A DNA stretch of 64,000 nt, taken from Collinsella sp. (GTDB taxonomy: Bacteria; Actinomycetota; Coriobacteriia; Coriobacteriales; Coriobacteriaceae). How positions within the stretch are numbered: position 1 is the first letter of the stretch; every line of letters starts with the position of its first letter. The stretch lies in contig DXLP01000007.1 in the NCBI GenBank assembly GCA_019414645.1, positions 7,730 to 71,729 on the forward strand. Direction: 5' to 3'. This document shows, in pieces, positions 51,397-59,490 of the stretch. The position numbers were made by a program, and so were the translations under genes. A model generated the notes under the pieces. It was given only the letters and a program-made list of their open reading frames with translations, did no database searches and had not been told where the DNA came from.

Positions 51397-51954
51397 CTAA
51401 CGGCCCAACATCCTAAAGAACCGCTCCTCGAGCGCGGGATCGGTCTCAAAGACGCCGCGGCGAGCGAGCGTCACGGTCTTGGTGCCGGGCTTTTGCACGC
51501 CGCGCATGGTCATGCACATATGCTCGGCTTCCATCAGCACAATCGCCCCTTGGGGAGCTAGATATTCCATGAGGGCATCGGCAACCTGTGCACACAACTG
51601 CTCCTGCAGCTGCAGACGACGGGCATAGACCTCAACCGTGCGAGCAAGCTTAGACAGACCCGCCACGCGACCGTTAGGGATATAACCGATCGCAGCCTTG
51701 CCATAAAACGGCAGCAGATGGTGCTCGCACAGCGAGTAAAACGTAATGTCGCGCTCGATAACCAAATCGTTCGAAGCGACGGCAAAAGTTTTGGACAGGT
51801 GTTCCTCGGCACTCTGGTCCATACCGCCGGCAATCTCGCCATACATACGGGCGACGCGTGCCGGCGTCTCCAGCAGGCCCTCACGAGTTGGGTCCTCGCC
51901 TATACCTTCAAGCAGCAGCTTAATGGCAGTCTCGACTTTTTCCTGATCGACCAT
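51397..51954 (-). CDS. folE: GTP cyclohydrolase I
   Basis: The 185-residue protein has the complete FolE fold: [20 protein letters not shown], then [20 protein letters not shown] with the Zn Cys/His, [20 protein letters not shown] and a [20 protein letters not shown] block. It makes dihydroneopterin triphosphate from GTP, the first step of folate synthesis. The length fits the family (about 185-220). The HD gene starts 1 bp downstream. Confidence 0.96.
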   Translation of the reverse strand: MVDQEKVETAIKLLLEGIGEDPTREGLLETPARVARMYGEIAGGMDQSAEEHLSKTFAVASNDLVIERDITFYSLCEHHLLPFYGKAAIGYIPNGRVAGLSKLARTVEVYARRLQLQEQLCAQVADALMEYLAPQGAIVLMEAEHMCMTMRGVQKPGTKTVTLARRGVFETDPALEERFFRMLGR

Positions 51955-52021
51955 CTGGGCCTCACTTTTTTCGATTTCGCGTTCGCGCTATGGTACCACG
52001 CCGGCACGCAGCCTCTGCCAG

Positions 52022-52603
52022 CTACATAGTATGGGTCGAATAGACCGGATCGTCTCGCCAAAGCTCCACAGCATCGCAAAGCGCAACGCCCTCACGCGCA
52101 GCACGAGCGCGCGTGGCGTTCATGTCGATCACGCGCTGATTACTCGAGCCCCTAAAACGCAACGAGATATCGTACAGGTCTTGAACGAACGGACCATCCA
52201 CCAACATGTCGAGGCAGGCAAGGATACGGTCCGTCACCTCGGTATGATGACGGCCGCCCGGCGCAAGCTCCTCGAGCACGTCGCCGGTAAAGCACCAAAT
52301 GGTCTTCCCCGACTCCACAGGATAGGCCGCACGCACGCGTTCGACAAAGTCAACGAGCCCCACCTGGTTCTCGGGTTCCATAGGCTCCCCGCCCAGAATC
52401 GTCAGGCCATCGATAAAGGGATGGTCGAGACTCTCGATAATCTTGTCCTCGACGGCGCGATCGAACGGCTCACCCGCAGCAAAGTCCCACGCAACAGAGT
52501 TAAAGCAGTTCTTGCACCCACGACGGCACCCACTCACAAACAGAGAAGTACGGACGCCTTCCCCATCAGCAATATCGAAATACTTAATGTTCGCGTAGTT
52601 CAT
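52022..52603 (-). CDS. nrdG: Anaerobic ribonucleotide reductase activating protein
   Basis: The ATG at 52603 is chosen; the open frame upstream covers a large palindrome and is rejected. The 193-residue radical SAM protein has KYFDIADGEGVRTSLFVSG followed by GCRRGCKNCFN, a C-x3-C-x2-C cluster for the [4Fe-4S]/SAM site. NrdG makes the glycyl radical on NrdD. The gene is 427 bp downstream of nrdD, and two large inverted repeats fill the gap. Confidence 0.93.
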   Translation of the reverse strand: MNYANIKYFDIADGEGVRTSLFVSGCRRGCKNCFNSVAWDFAAGEPFDRAVEDKIIESLDHPFIDGLTILGGEPMEPENQVGLVDFVERVRAAYPVESGKTIWCFTGDVLEELAPGGRHHTEVTDRILACLDMLVDGPFVQDLYDISLRFRGSSNQRVIDMNATRARAAREGVALCDAVELWRDDPVYSTHTM

Positions 52604-52618
52604 AGGTAACTCTCCCGG

Positions 52619-52702
52619 GAGGCCGGGACATATCATCCCGTCCTCAAACATTCTCGGCCTTCGGCCTGCGAAACTGCGGGCGGGACGATATGTCCCGGCC
52701 TC
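52619..52702. repeat. Large hairpin directly upstream of nrdG
   Basis: Arms of 22 bp (52619-52640 and 52681-52702) match at 21 positions, beginning GAGGCCGGGACATAT. The 40-base middle includes a GGCC-TTC-GGCC hairpin. It ends just before the nrdG ribosome-binding site, so it could govern nrdG translation or mRNA processing. Confidence 0.75.
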
Positions 52703-52880
52703 ATGCAAAGGGTAACTCAATGAACGAAGCGAACATTGAGTATAGGGTTCGCGGTCCAATAAATACTCAGCTGCAGCTCAACCGCCATTGCAAGCAGATC
52801 GTCATTGCAGCTCAACTCATTTCCGCTAAGAACTTCGAGAAGCGAGCAGACCGCATGCTGCATCTCAGCTACGTCAACTT
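52703..52880. other. Unannotated stretch between the two hairpins
   Basis: No gene was seen. A small inverted repeat CTCAAT...ATTGAG lies at 52716-52740. Short open frames here lack ribosome-binding sites and similarity. Confidence 0.4.
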
Positions 52881-53019
52881 GGCTGAGCCGAGAGGGCCGC
52901 TTGGGCTTTTGCTCGATATGAGTTCCGCACGCAAAGAAGGCCACTTAATGTGGCCTTCGTCTTGCGCAGGACTGTCCGAAATAGCGAGCAAATGCCCAAG
53001 CGGCCCTCTCGGCTCAGCC
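52881..53019. repeat. 139-bp nearly continuous hairpin after nrdD
   Basis: The outer arms are perfect 26-bp complements (52881-52906 and 52994-53019), starting GGCTGAGCCGAGAGGGCC. Inside, TTTTGCTCG/CGAGCAAAT and GGCCAC-TTAA-GTGGCC also pair, so the whole element folds on itself. It begins 11 bp after the nrdD stop and could be a terminator, an mRNA stabiliser or a miniature mobile element. Confidence 0.75.
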
Positions 53020-53030
53020 CCGGAGCGGTA

Positions 53031-55253
53031 TTAGAGATGCAGCACGCGGTCGCGGATCTCCTCGGTTCGACCCTGGTTCCAGAACTGGGTGCCGATGTAG
53101 CCGCACGTACGACGGGCGACGTTCATCTTCTCTTGGTCACGATTGCCGCAATTGGGGCACTCCCACACTAGCTTACCGTCATCCTCGACAATCTTGATCT
53201 CACCGTCGTAGCCGCACACCTGGCAGTAGTCGCTCTTGGTGTTGAGCTCGGCGTACATGATGTTGTCGTAGATGTACTGCATCACGCGAATGACAGCCTT
53301 AAGGTTGTCCTGCATGTTGGGAACCTCGACGTAGGAGATGGCGCCGCCCGGCGAAAGCTGCTGGAACATGCCCTCAAACTTAAGCTTATCGAAGGCATCG
53401 ATCTCCTCGGACACGTGAACATGGTAGCTATTGGTGATATAGCCCTTGTCCGTCACGCCCGGAATAATGCCAAAACGGCGCTGCAGGCACTTGGCGAACT
53501 TGTACGTCGTCGACTCCAGCGGCGTACCGTACAGCGAGAAATCGATATCGCTCGCGGCCTTCCACTCCGCGCACTTGTCGTTCATACGCTGCATAACTGC
53601 CATGGCAAAGGGCGTACCCTCCTTCTCGGTGTGGCTGTGGCCCGTCATGTACTTGACGCACTCATACAGACCGGCGTAACCCAGGCTGATGGTGGAATAG
53701 CCGCCCACGAGCAGCTTATCGATCGTCTCGCCCTTCTTAAGGCGTGCCAGGGCGCCGTACTGCCAAAGAATCGGCGCGGCATCCGAAAGCGTGCCCATCA
53801 GGCGCTCATGGCGGCACAGCAGAGCGCGGTGACACAGCTCAAGGCGCTCGTCGAAGATCTTCCAGAACTTGTCCATGTCCTGGTGCGAGCTCAGTGCGAC
53901 ATCGGGCAGGTTAATGGTCACAACACCCTGGTTAAAGCGACCGTAATACTTGGGCTTGCTCGGGTCATAGTTCAGCGCGTTTGCAACGTTATTAAAGCCG
54001 TTGCCCGAGCGGTCGGGCGTCAGGAAGCTGCGACAACCCATGCAGGTGTAGCAATCGCCATTGCCCGCGGTCTCACCCTTCGAAAGCTTAAGCTCGCGCA
54101 TCTTCTTCTCGGAGATGTAGTCGGGCACCATGCGCTTGGCGGTGCACTTGGCGGCCAGCTGAGTCAGATAGAAGTACGGGGAATCCTCGTAAACGTTATC
54201 GTCCTCGAGCACATAGATAAGCTTGGGGAACGCCGGGGTGATCCACACGCCCGCCTCGTTCTTAACGCCCTCATAGCGCTGGCGAAGCGTCTCCTCCACG
54301 ATCATGGCAAGATCGTGCTTCTCCTGGACCGAGCGGGCCTCGTTGAGGTACATGAAGACCGTCACGAATGGTGCCTGGCCGTTGGTGGTCATAAGGGTCA
54401 CGACCTGATACTGAATCGTCTGGACACCGCGACGGATCTCATCACGCAGACGGTCCTCTACGACCTCACGCACCTTCTCTGCGGGAGCGGAAACACCGAG
54501 CTCCTCAAGCTCGCGGGCAACCTCGCCGCGAATCTTCTGGCGGCTCACCTCGACGAACGGGGCAAGATGGGTCAGCGAAATCGACTGGCCGCCGTACTGG
54601 GAGGAAGCAACCTGGGCGATGATCTGCGTCGCAATGTTGCAGGCAGTCGAGAAGCTATGCGGCTTCTCAATCAGCGTGCCCGAGATAACAGTACCGTTCT
54701 GGAGCATGTCCTCCAGGTTCACCAGGTCGCAGTTATGCATGTGCTGGGCAAAGTAATCCGAATCATGGAAGTGAATCAGGCCCTCGTTGTGCGCATCCAC
54801 GATCTCCTGGGGCAGCAGCACGCGCTGGGTCAGATCCTTGGAGATCTCGCCGGCCATGTAGTCACGCTGAACGGAGTTGACGGTCGGATTCTTGTTGGAG
54901 TTCTCCTGCTTGACCTCTTCGTTATTGCACTCAATCAGCGACAGAATCTTGTCATCGGTCGTGTTCTTTTGGCGCTTCAGGCTCTGAACATAGCGGTAGA
55001 TGATGTAGTGGCGAGCGACCTCGTAGCAGTCGAGACGCATAATCTCGTCCTCGACCAGATCCTGGATCTCCTCGACCGATACGGTGTGGCCGGCCTTCTC
55101 ACATGCCTCGGCGACGTTTTGTGCCGCATAGATCACCTGGCGGTCGGTAAGGCGAGAGCCTTCCTCGACCTCCAAGTTTGCGGCGCGGATCGCATTGACG
55201 ATCTTATCGATGTCAAAGGTAACCTCGGTGCCGCTGCGCTTGATGATCTTCAT
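53031..55253 (-). CDS. nrdD: Anaerobic ribonucleoside-triphosphate reductase
   Basis: The 740-residue class III reductase begins KIIKRSGTEVTFDIDKIVNA (ATP-cone), has the barrel with NGDCYTCMGCRSFLTP, and near the C-terminus a four-Cys Zn site (CQVCGY...CPNCG) followed by the glycyl radical motif RRTCGYIGT. It makes dNTPs without oxygen, needs NrdG for activation and formate as reductant. Its presence fits a strict or facultative anaerobe. An NrdR box lies about 260 bp upstream. Confidence 0.96.
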   Translation of the reverse strand: MKIIKRSGTEVTFDIDKIVNAIRAANLEVEEGSRLTDRQVIYAAQNVAEACEKAGHTVSVEEIQDLVEDEIMRLDCYEVARHYIIYRYVQSLKRQKNTTDDKILSLIECNNEEVKQENSNKNPTVNSVQRDYMAGEISKDLTQRVLLPQEIVDAHNEGLIHFHDSDYFAQHMHNCDLVNLEDMLQNGTVISGTLIEKPHSFSTACNIATQIIAQVASSQYGGQSISLTHLAPFVEVSRQKIRGEVARELEELGVSAPAEKVREVVEDRLRDEIRRGVQTIQYQVVTLMTTNGQAPFVTVFMYLNEARSVQEKHDLAMIVEETLRQRYEGVKNEAGVWITPAFPKLIYVLEDDNVYEDSPYFYLTQLAAKCTAKRMVPDYISEKKMRELKLSKGETAGNGDCYTCMGCRSFLTPDRSGNGFNNVANALNYDPSKPKYYGRFNQGVVTINLPDVALSSHQDMDKFWKIFDERLELCHRALLCRHERLMGTLSDAAPILWQYGALARLKKGETIDKLLVGGYSTISLGYAGLYECVKYMTGHSHTEKEGTPFAMAVMQRMNDKCAEWKAASDIDFSLYGTPLESTTYKFAKCLQRRFGIIPGVTDKGYITNSYHVHVSEEIDAFDKLKFEGMFQQLSPGGAISYVEVPNMQDNLKAVIRVMQYIYDNIMYAELNTKSDYCQVCGYDGEIKIVEDDGKLVWECPNCGNRDQEKMNVARRTCGYIGTQFWNQGRTEEIRDRVLHL

Positions 55254-55560
55254 CCTCTTGCCTCTTTCGCATCGTAGCCTCATTGCGCTTCAGAGCCAAA
55301 CGATGCCCGGCAGGGCTTACCCTGTCTTGCGGCGCCGTCGCGCAATCTGTGTTTTCGATAACCATAGGCCCTCATGCGGACAATCCTCGCAGCCAATCAA
55401 GGGGCTCAAAGATCCATCCAAATAATGGGGCGAATAAGGTTCTCGTTCTCTGTCCGCCATCTATCATACGACAAAGAGGCATCTATATCCTGTATTCTTT
55501 TTTTAGGTCAAACACAACATATAGTGTTTCAGCAGGTCAAAGCAATTGGTCAATTTGCAG
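55254..55560. promoter_or_regulatory. nrdD promoter region with NrdR boxes
   Basis: ACACAACATATAGTGT (55512-55527) fits the NrdR consensus. A weaker second box (CATCTATATCCTGTAT, 55480-55495) starts 32 bp nearer the gene, the usual three-turn spacing for tandem NrdR sites. This predicts repression of nrdD by NrdR when dNTP/ATP is high. About 230 bp of leader follows, with no clear gene. Confidence 0.65.
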
Positions 55561-55846
55561 ACGCATTATAAATGAAGGCCTCTTGGCAGACTGCTAAAAC
55601 GTTATCAACCCAACTACCTGCACAGCAGTTTTGAAACCCCCTCAACCGTGCCGCCGCCAAATAGCACCAAAACCAAGCTGCTCGCGCCAAAAGAATCCAA
55701 AAGATTGTCCTTGACCAACATGTTGCGGTCATGATGGGCCAGGACACATGCAATCTGCCGGCACCCCTACGGGATACAAAGACCATCGCGTACGGACCTT
55801 GGATCAATATTTGATGACTTATTTGGCGGCGCGCTTGGTGACAAAA
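55561..55846. other. Unannotated gap between nrdD promoter and tRNA locus
   Basis: About 285 bp without a supported gene. The longest frame (minus strand, ending at 55550) begins inside the tRNA terminator and has no ribosome-binding site. I see no recognisable RNA. Confidence 0.4.
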
Positions 55847-55882
55847 AACAAAACAGCCCAGAGGACATAGCCTCTGAGCTGC
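55847..55882 (-). terminator. Terminator of the Gly-Val tRNA operon
   Basis: CAGAGG and CCTCTG form the core stem around a 6-base loop; the minus strand continues with GTTTTGTTTTTT. It lies just after tRNA-Val. Confidence 0.8.
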
Positions 55883-55889
55883 GAACATT

Positions 55890-55964
55890 TGGTGGGCGTT
55901 AGAAGATTTGAACTTCTGACCTCTTCCGTGTCAGGGAAGCGCTCTCCCCCTGAGCTAAACGCCC
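55890..55964 (-). tRNA. tRNA-Val (GAC)
   Basis: 75 bases with CCA encoded. Acceptor GGGCGTT/AACGCCC, anticodon arm CTTCC-CTGACAC-GGAAG giving anticodon GAC, and TTC loop in AGAAGTTCAAATCTTCT. Co-transcribed with tRNA-Gly, 3 bp away. Confidence 0.95.
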
Positions 55965-55967
55965 AAA

Positions 55968-56043
55968 TGGAGCGGACAACGGGGCTCGAACCCGCGACCC
56001 CAACCTTGGCAAGGTTGTGCTCTACCAACTGAGCCATGTCCGC
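55968..56043 (-). tRNA. tRNA-Gly (GCC), copy 1
   Basis: 76 bases with CCA. Acceptor GCGGACA/TGTCCGC, anticodon arm CAACC-TTGCCAA-GGTTG. The gene copy is identical in sequence to those at 58256 and 58482. Confidence 0.95.
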
Positions 56044-56055
56044 TTACGATGATTA

Positions 56056-56103
56056 ATTTTACGTGATGCCCGCATCCTATGCAAGAACTTTTTTTGAAAA
56101 GTT
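56056..56103 (-). promoter_or_regulatory. tRNA promoter with A/T dyad (locus 1)
   Basis: On the minus strand: dyad around 56087-56102 (ACTTTT...AAAAGT type), TTGCAT -35 (56079-56084), 17-bp spacer, TAAAAT -10 (56056-56061), 12 bp before tRNA-Gly. Same layout as at 58570-58617 and 62044-62091. Confidence 0.65.
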
Positions 56104-56184
56104 TTGCGACGCCCTCGCGAACCTCGCGAAGACATCAGCCACCACGGAAGGCGCAGGCAAACGCAAACTCGCCGCAAGAGGCCC

Positions 56185-57918
56185 TTACATCTCACCGAGC
56201 ATGATCCAGGCAGAGCTGTCCTGCGCGAGTCTGCCGTCTGCAAGCGCTGATGAGGTGAGCAGGACCCTGCCCGCCGGCAGCTCCACGGGTGCTGCACCGA
56301 AGTTCGTCACGCACGCCCAGCCGTTATCGCGGCGATAGGCGATGACGCCGCCCTCAGCGCCCTCGGCACCATCCGCAAGACCGGTGCGCCCGTCAAGATC
56401 GAGCCACGCAAGATCGTTGGCGCACCCGCGCAGCTTGCGCCGCAGCCAGAGGGCGTCACGATAGAGCGCAAGCATCGATGTCGGGTCCGTTTCTTCCCTA
56501 TCGGCAGCATAATCGGAAAACCATGCAGGCTGCGGCAGATGGGGCGCCGCATCAGCGTCCGCCGGCGAAAACCCAAACGATCCGCCCTGCGCGGGATCGT
56601 CCGCCGCTACCCACGGCAGGGGCACACGACAGCCGTCGCGCCCCTTCTCGCGCTTCGGTCCGCGCGTATTGGTTGCACTGGGATCTTCGAGTGCAGTCCA
56701 CGGGATATCAGCCACCTCAAAAAGACCGAGCTCCTCACCCTGATACACGTATGCCGAGCCCGGAAGCGCCAGTTCAAGCAAAAGAGCCGCCCGCGCGCGG
56801 CGCTCGCCGAGTTCGCGGTCCTCGTCATAAGACGACCCGTCGCGTAAGAGCCAGTCGAGCGCAATCTGGTGGTAGCGCGTCGCCTTGATTTGCGGCAGGG
56901 CATAGCGCGTCGCCACGCGCGGCACGTCGTGGTTGGAGAGTACCCAGGTCGAGGCGGAATCGGATTCGATAGCTGCCTTCAAGCCCTCCTCGATTGCAGC
57001 GTGCATGTCATCATAGGTCCAAGTGGCCTTGGCAAACTCAAAGTTGAATGTCTGGCCAAGCTCGCTGGGACGCGCATAGAGATACTGGCGCTCAGGCAGC
57101 ACCCACGCCTCGGCAACGGCGCTGCGCGGCGGATTATAGCGGTCGAACACGCGGCGCCACTCGCGATAGATCTCGTGGACCTCGTTGCGGTCCCACAGCG
57201 GATGGGCGCCGTCGTCAACCATGTCATCGCCCTCGGCGAGATGCCACCGGTCGAGGTCATCGCGGTCGAGATCCTTGGCGAGACCGTGCGCCACATCGAT
57301 GCGAAAGCCATCGACGCCTCGATCGCTCCAAAACGCCAGGACGTCGCAAAAGAACGCGTGAACCTCGGGGCATGACCAGTCAAAGTCCGGCTGCTCGGGC
57401 GTAAACATGTGCAGATACCATTGACCGTCCGCAACACGCGTCCAGGCGGGGCCGCCAAAGTTGGCATTCCAATTGGTGGGAGGCAGCTCGCCATGCTCGC
57501 CGCGACCATCGCGAAAGATATAACGGGCGCGCTCGGGCGATCCGGGGCCGGCGGCAAGAGCGGCTTTGAACCAGGGGTGCTGGTTGGATGAATGGTTGGG
57601 CACGATATCGACGATGACCTTGATGCCGCGCGCGTGAGCCGCAGCGATCATGTCATCGAAGTCGTCAAGCGAGCCGAGACGTGGGTCGACATCGCAGTAG
57701 TCCGCCACATCATAGCCGCCATCGACAAGAGGCGAAGGGTAAAACGGGCTCAGCCAGATGGCCTCGATGCCCAGCCGCTCAAGATAGTCCATCTGCTGGG
57801 TAATGCCCGCGATATCGCCCAGACCCGAACCGGTCGAATCCTTAAACGAACGCGGGTAGATCTGATAGATCGCGGCATCGGACATCCATGAGCGCGAAGA
57901 GGACTTTTCTGCAGCCAT
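56185..57918 (-). CDS. GH13 alpha-glucosidase (oligo-1,6-glucosidase type)
   Basis: The ATG at 57918 follows GGGAGG; the open frame runs much further upstream without a site. The 577-residue protein has all four GH13 blocks: DIVPNHSS, GFRIDVAH (nucleophile Asp), AEAWV (acid/base Glu) and SNHDVPR. It also starts with AIYQIYPRSFKDSTGSGLGD, typical of oligo-1,6-glucosidase, trehalose-6-phosphate hydrolase and related enzymes. There is no signal peptide, so it acts on imported oligosaccharides. Neighbouring genes are tRNAs, so no transporter clue is available. Confidence 0.9.
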   Translation of the reverse strand: MAAEKSSSRSWMSDAAIYQIYPRSFKDSTGSGLGDIAGITQQMDYLERLGIEAIWLSPFYPSPLVDGGYDVADYCDVDPRLGSLDDFDDMIAAAHARGIKVIVDIVPNHSSNQHPWFKAALAAGPGSPERARYIFRDGRGEHGELPPTNWNANFGGPAWTRVADGQWYLHMFTPEQPDFDWSCPEVHAFFCDVLAFWSDRGVDGFRIDVAHGLAKDLDRDDLDRWHLAEGDDMVDDGAHPLWDRNEVHEIYREWRRVFDRYNPPRSAVAEAWVLPERQYLYARPSELGQTFNFEFAKATWTYDDMHAAIEEGLKAAIESDSASTWVLSNHDVPRVATRYALPQIKATRYHQIALDWLLRDGSSYDEDRELGERRARAALLLELALPGSAYVYQGEELGLFEVADIPWTALEDPSATNTRGPKREKGRDGCRVPLPWVAADDPAQGGSFGFSPADADAAPHLPQPAWFSDYAADREETDPTSMLALYRDALWLRRKLRGCANDLAWLDLDGRTGLADGAEGAEGGVIAYRRDNGWACVTNFGAAPVELPAGRVLLTSSALADGRLAQDSSAWIMLGEM

Positions 57919-58220
57919 GGGGTGAGCCTCCCTTGCAACGAGGTTTTGCGAGATGCCCACGATGATACGCCCAAAGCTGTCATTCGAGGCAAACAACGCC
58001 ACAGCCACACCCCAAAACGCTCGCTCCCTCTCGGGCTCGAGCCTCCTGGGACGAATCGATCGATTAGTGAAAAGAACGGAAGACTCACTCCCCCGGCCAC
58101 AACAGCGAGCGGGCTCCGGGTGCCCCAGGTTGCCGCGAAAGAGGAGGGAAGCGTACTTTATGTACGCGACCGACGATTGAGGGGGCAAGATGGGGTGCCC
58201 GGGGCTCGCGCAGCGTCAAC
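57919..58220. other. Non-coding region with imperfect nested inverted repeats
   Basis: An outer imperfect pair begins with GCGAGC (58105) and ends with GCTCGC (58209); a perfect GCGTAC-TTTAT-GTACGC hairpin lies inside (58151-58167). The region reads like a repeat family of the host rather than a gene. The glucosidase promoter should also be here. Confidence 0.5.
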
Positions 58221-58247
58221 AAAAAACGCGGTTCGTTAGAACCGCGT
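58221..58247 (-). terminator. Terminator of the Gly-Cys-Gly tRNA operon
   Basis: ACGCGGTT and AACCGCGT form the stem with a 6-base loop; the minus strand continues with TTTTTTG. Confidence 0.85.
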
Positions 58248-58255
58248 AAGATAGT

Positions 58256-58331
58256 TGGAGCGGACAACGGGGCTCGAACCCGCGACCCCAACCTTGGCAA
58301 GGTTGTGCTCTACCAACTGAGCCATGTCCGC
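58256..58331 (-). tRNA. tRNA-Gly (GCC), copy 2
   Basis: Same sequence as the copy at 55968: GCGGACA acceptor, anticodon GCC, CCA encoded. Last gene of a three-tRNA operon. Confidence 0.95.
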
Positions 58332-58373
58332 ATATGTAAAACAAAACGGGCGCCGGAGCGCCCGGATGTTGCC

Positions 58374-58447
58374 TGGAGGCGAAGCCCGGATTCGAACCGG
58401 GGGTAAAGGCTTTGCAGGCCTCTGCCTTACCACTTGGCCACTTCGCC
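58374..58447 (-). tRNA. tRNA-Cys (GCA)
   Basis: 74 bases with CCA. Acceptor GGCGAAG/CTTCGCC and anticodon loop CTGCAAA giving GCA. Confidence 0.95.
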
Positions 58448-58481
58448 GAAAAAGGACCGCCTAAACGGTCCGGAAATGCAA

Positions 58482-58557
58482 TGGAGCGGACAACGGGGCT
58501 CGAACCCGCGACCCCAACCTTGGCAAGGTTGTGCTCTACCAACTGAGCCATGTCCGC
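58482..58557 (-). tRNA. tRNA-Gly (GCC), copy 3
   Basis: Third identical copy, first in the operon, with a promoter 12 bp upstream of the 5' end. Confidence 0.95.
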
Positions 58558-58569
58558 TTGCGGGTTATT

Positions 58570-58617
58570 AATTTACGCGAGTTATCCAAAAGACGCAAGT
58601 ACTTTTTTCAAAAAAGT
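58570..58617 (-). promoter_or_regulatory. tRNA promoter with A/T dyad (locus 2)
   Basis: Dyad ACTTTTTTCAAAAAAGT (58601-58617), two bases, TTGCGT -35 (58593-58598), 17-bp spacer, TAAATT -10 (58570-58575) on the minus strand. Confidence 0.65.
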
Positions 58618-58662
58618 TGCCGGCCGCGTGTTCTTGGTGGCTAAACGCGCTAAAGCGATTGG

Positions 58663-59409
58663 CTAGGCACGCGATTCCAGTGCTCCGCTAAATAGCTTCA
58701 CCATCTGCACGCGCGTGCCGGTGCCGTCTGTGCGACGAGCAACCTCCACGTTATCGACAAGCATACGCATAAGCTTGATACCACGGCCGCGTTCCTCAGA
58801 TGCGACCGGTTCGCTCGCTCCATCGATAGAATAGCCGGCACCCCGATCAAGCACCTCAACCACGACGCGATCGCCATAGGCCTGAACCGTCAGGACGCAC
58901 CCGATACCGCCCGCATGGTCATAGGCATTACCCAGCGCCTCCCCCGACGCCAACGCGACATCGTAGCGCTCGTCGCGGCGCAACGGAAGCGATTCAAGGA
59001 GTTCGGCGATGCGATGTCGATAGTATGGAAGATTCTCGATACCCTGTCGGACCTCGACGCTCTTGCTCCATCGTGGCAACTCTCCCACCGGAATAGCGGG
59101 AATCGACTCACGCGCCGGACCCGCAACATGAAGGATGTCGACAAGTCGGGCAATCTCCAAAAAGCGAATGACCTCATCGGAGGCGTTAACGAGCGAAAGC
59201 AGGCCCTCTCGCCTCATGAGCTCTCTGGCACGTGTAAGCAAAAACGCCAAACCCGTCGAGTCGATAAAGCCCACGGCCTGGCAATTGATGACAACGCGAC
59301 GCACGCCCCGGTCGATCAGATTATCCAACCGTCGGCGCAGCACGGACACCGAGGCGATGTCGACATCACCCGGTGGCGTCAAAACCGCTATGTCATTCCA
59401 CTCATTCAT
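58663..59409 (-). CDS. STAS-HATPase fusion, anti-sigma system regulator
   Basis: The 248-residue protein joins two normally separate partners. Residues about 10-95 form a STAS domain (DVDIASVSVLRRRLDNLI, phosphorylatable Ser in GFIDSTGLAFLL). Residues about 120-245 form a HATPase_c domain of the RsbW type (DVALASGEALGNAYDHAGG N-box, VEVLDRGAGYSID, GRGIKLMRMLVDNVEV). In RsbV/RsbW systems these are antagonist and kinase. The start is the ATG at 59409; a TTG lies 18 bases upstream. It follows the SpoIIE-type phosphatase gene by 81 bp. Confidence 0.85.
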   Translation of the reverse strand: MNEWNDIAVLTPPGDVDIASVSVLRRRLDNLIDRGVRRVVINCQAVGFIDSTGLAFLLTRARELMRREGLLSLVNASDEVIRFLEIARLVDILHVAGPARESIPAIPVGELPRWSKSVEVRQGIENLPYYRHRIAELLESLPLRRDERYDVALASGEALGNAYDHAGGIGCVLTVQAYGDRVVVEVLDRGAGYSIDGASEPVASEERGRGIKLMRMLVDNVEVARRTDGTGTRVQMVKLFSGALESRA

Positions 59410-59490
59410 ACGACCATGGTTCCCCAAAAGAGCTCGCTCGATGCATACATATCTGCAGCTGCGCAGATTTTGCCCGTCAAGTATCGCGGT

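Noticed and set aside
53415..55277. 620-codon open frame on the plus strand
   Set aside because: It is antisense to nrdD, whose motifs are clear. The product is a repetitive Leu/Val/Arg/His-rich sequence without a family.
55550..55888. 112-codon minus-strand frame
   Set aside because: It starts inside the tRNA terminator, has no ribosome site and no recognisable family.
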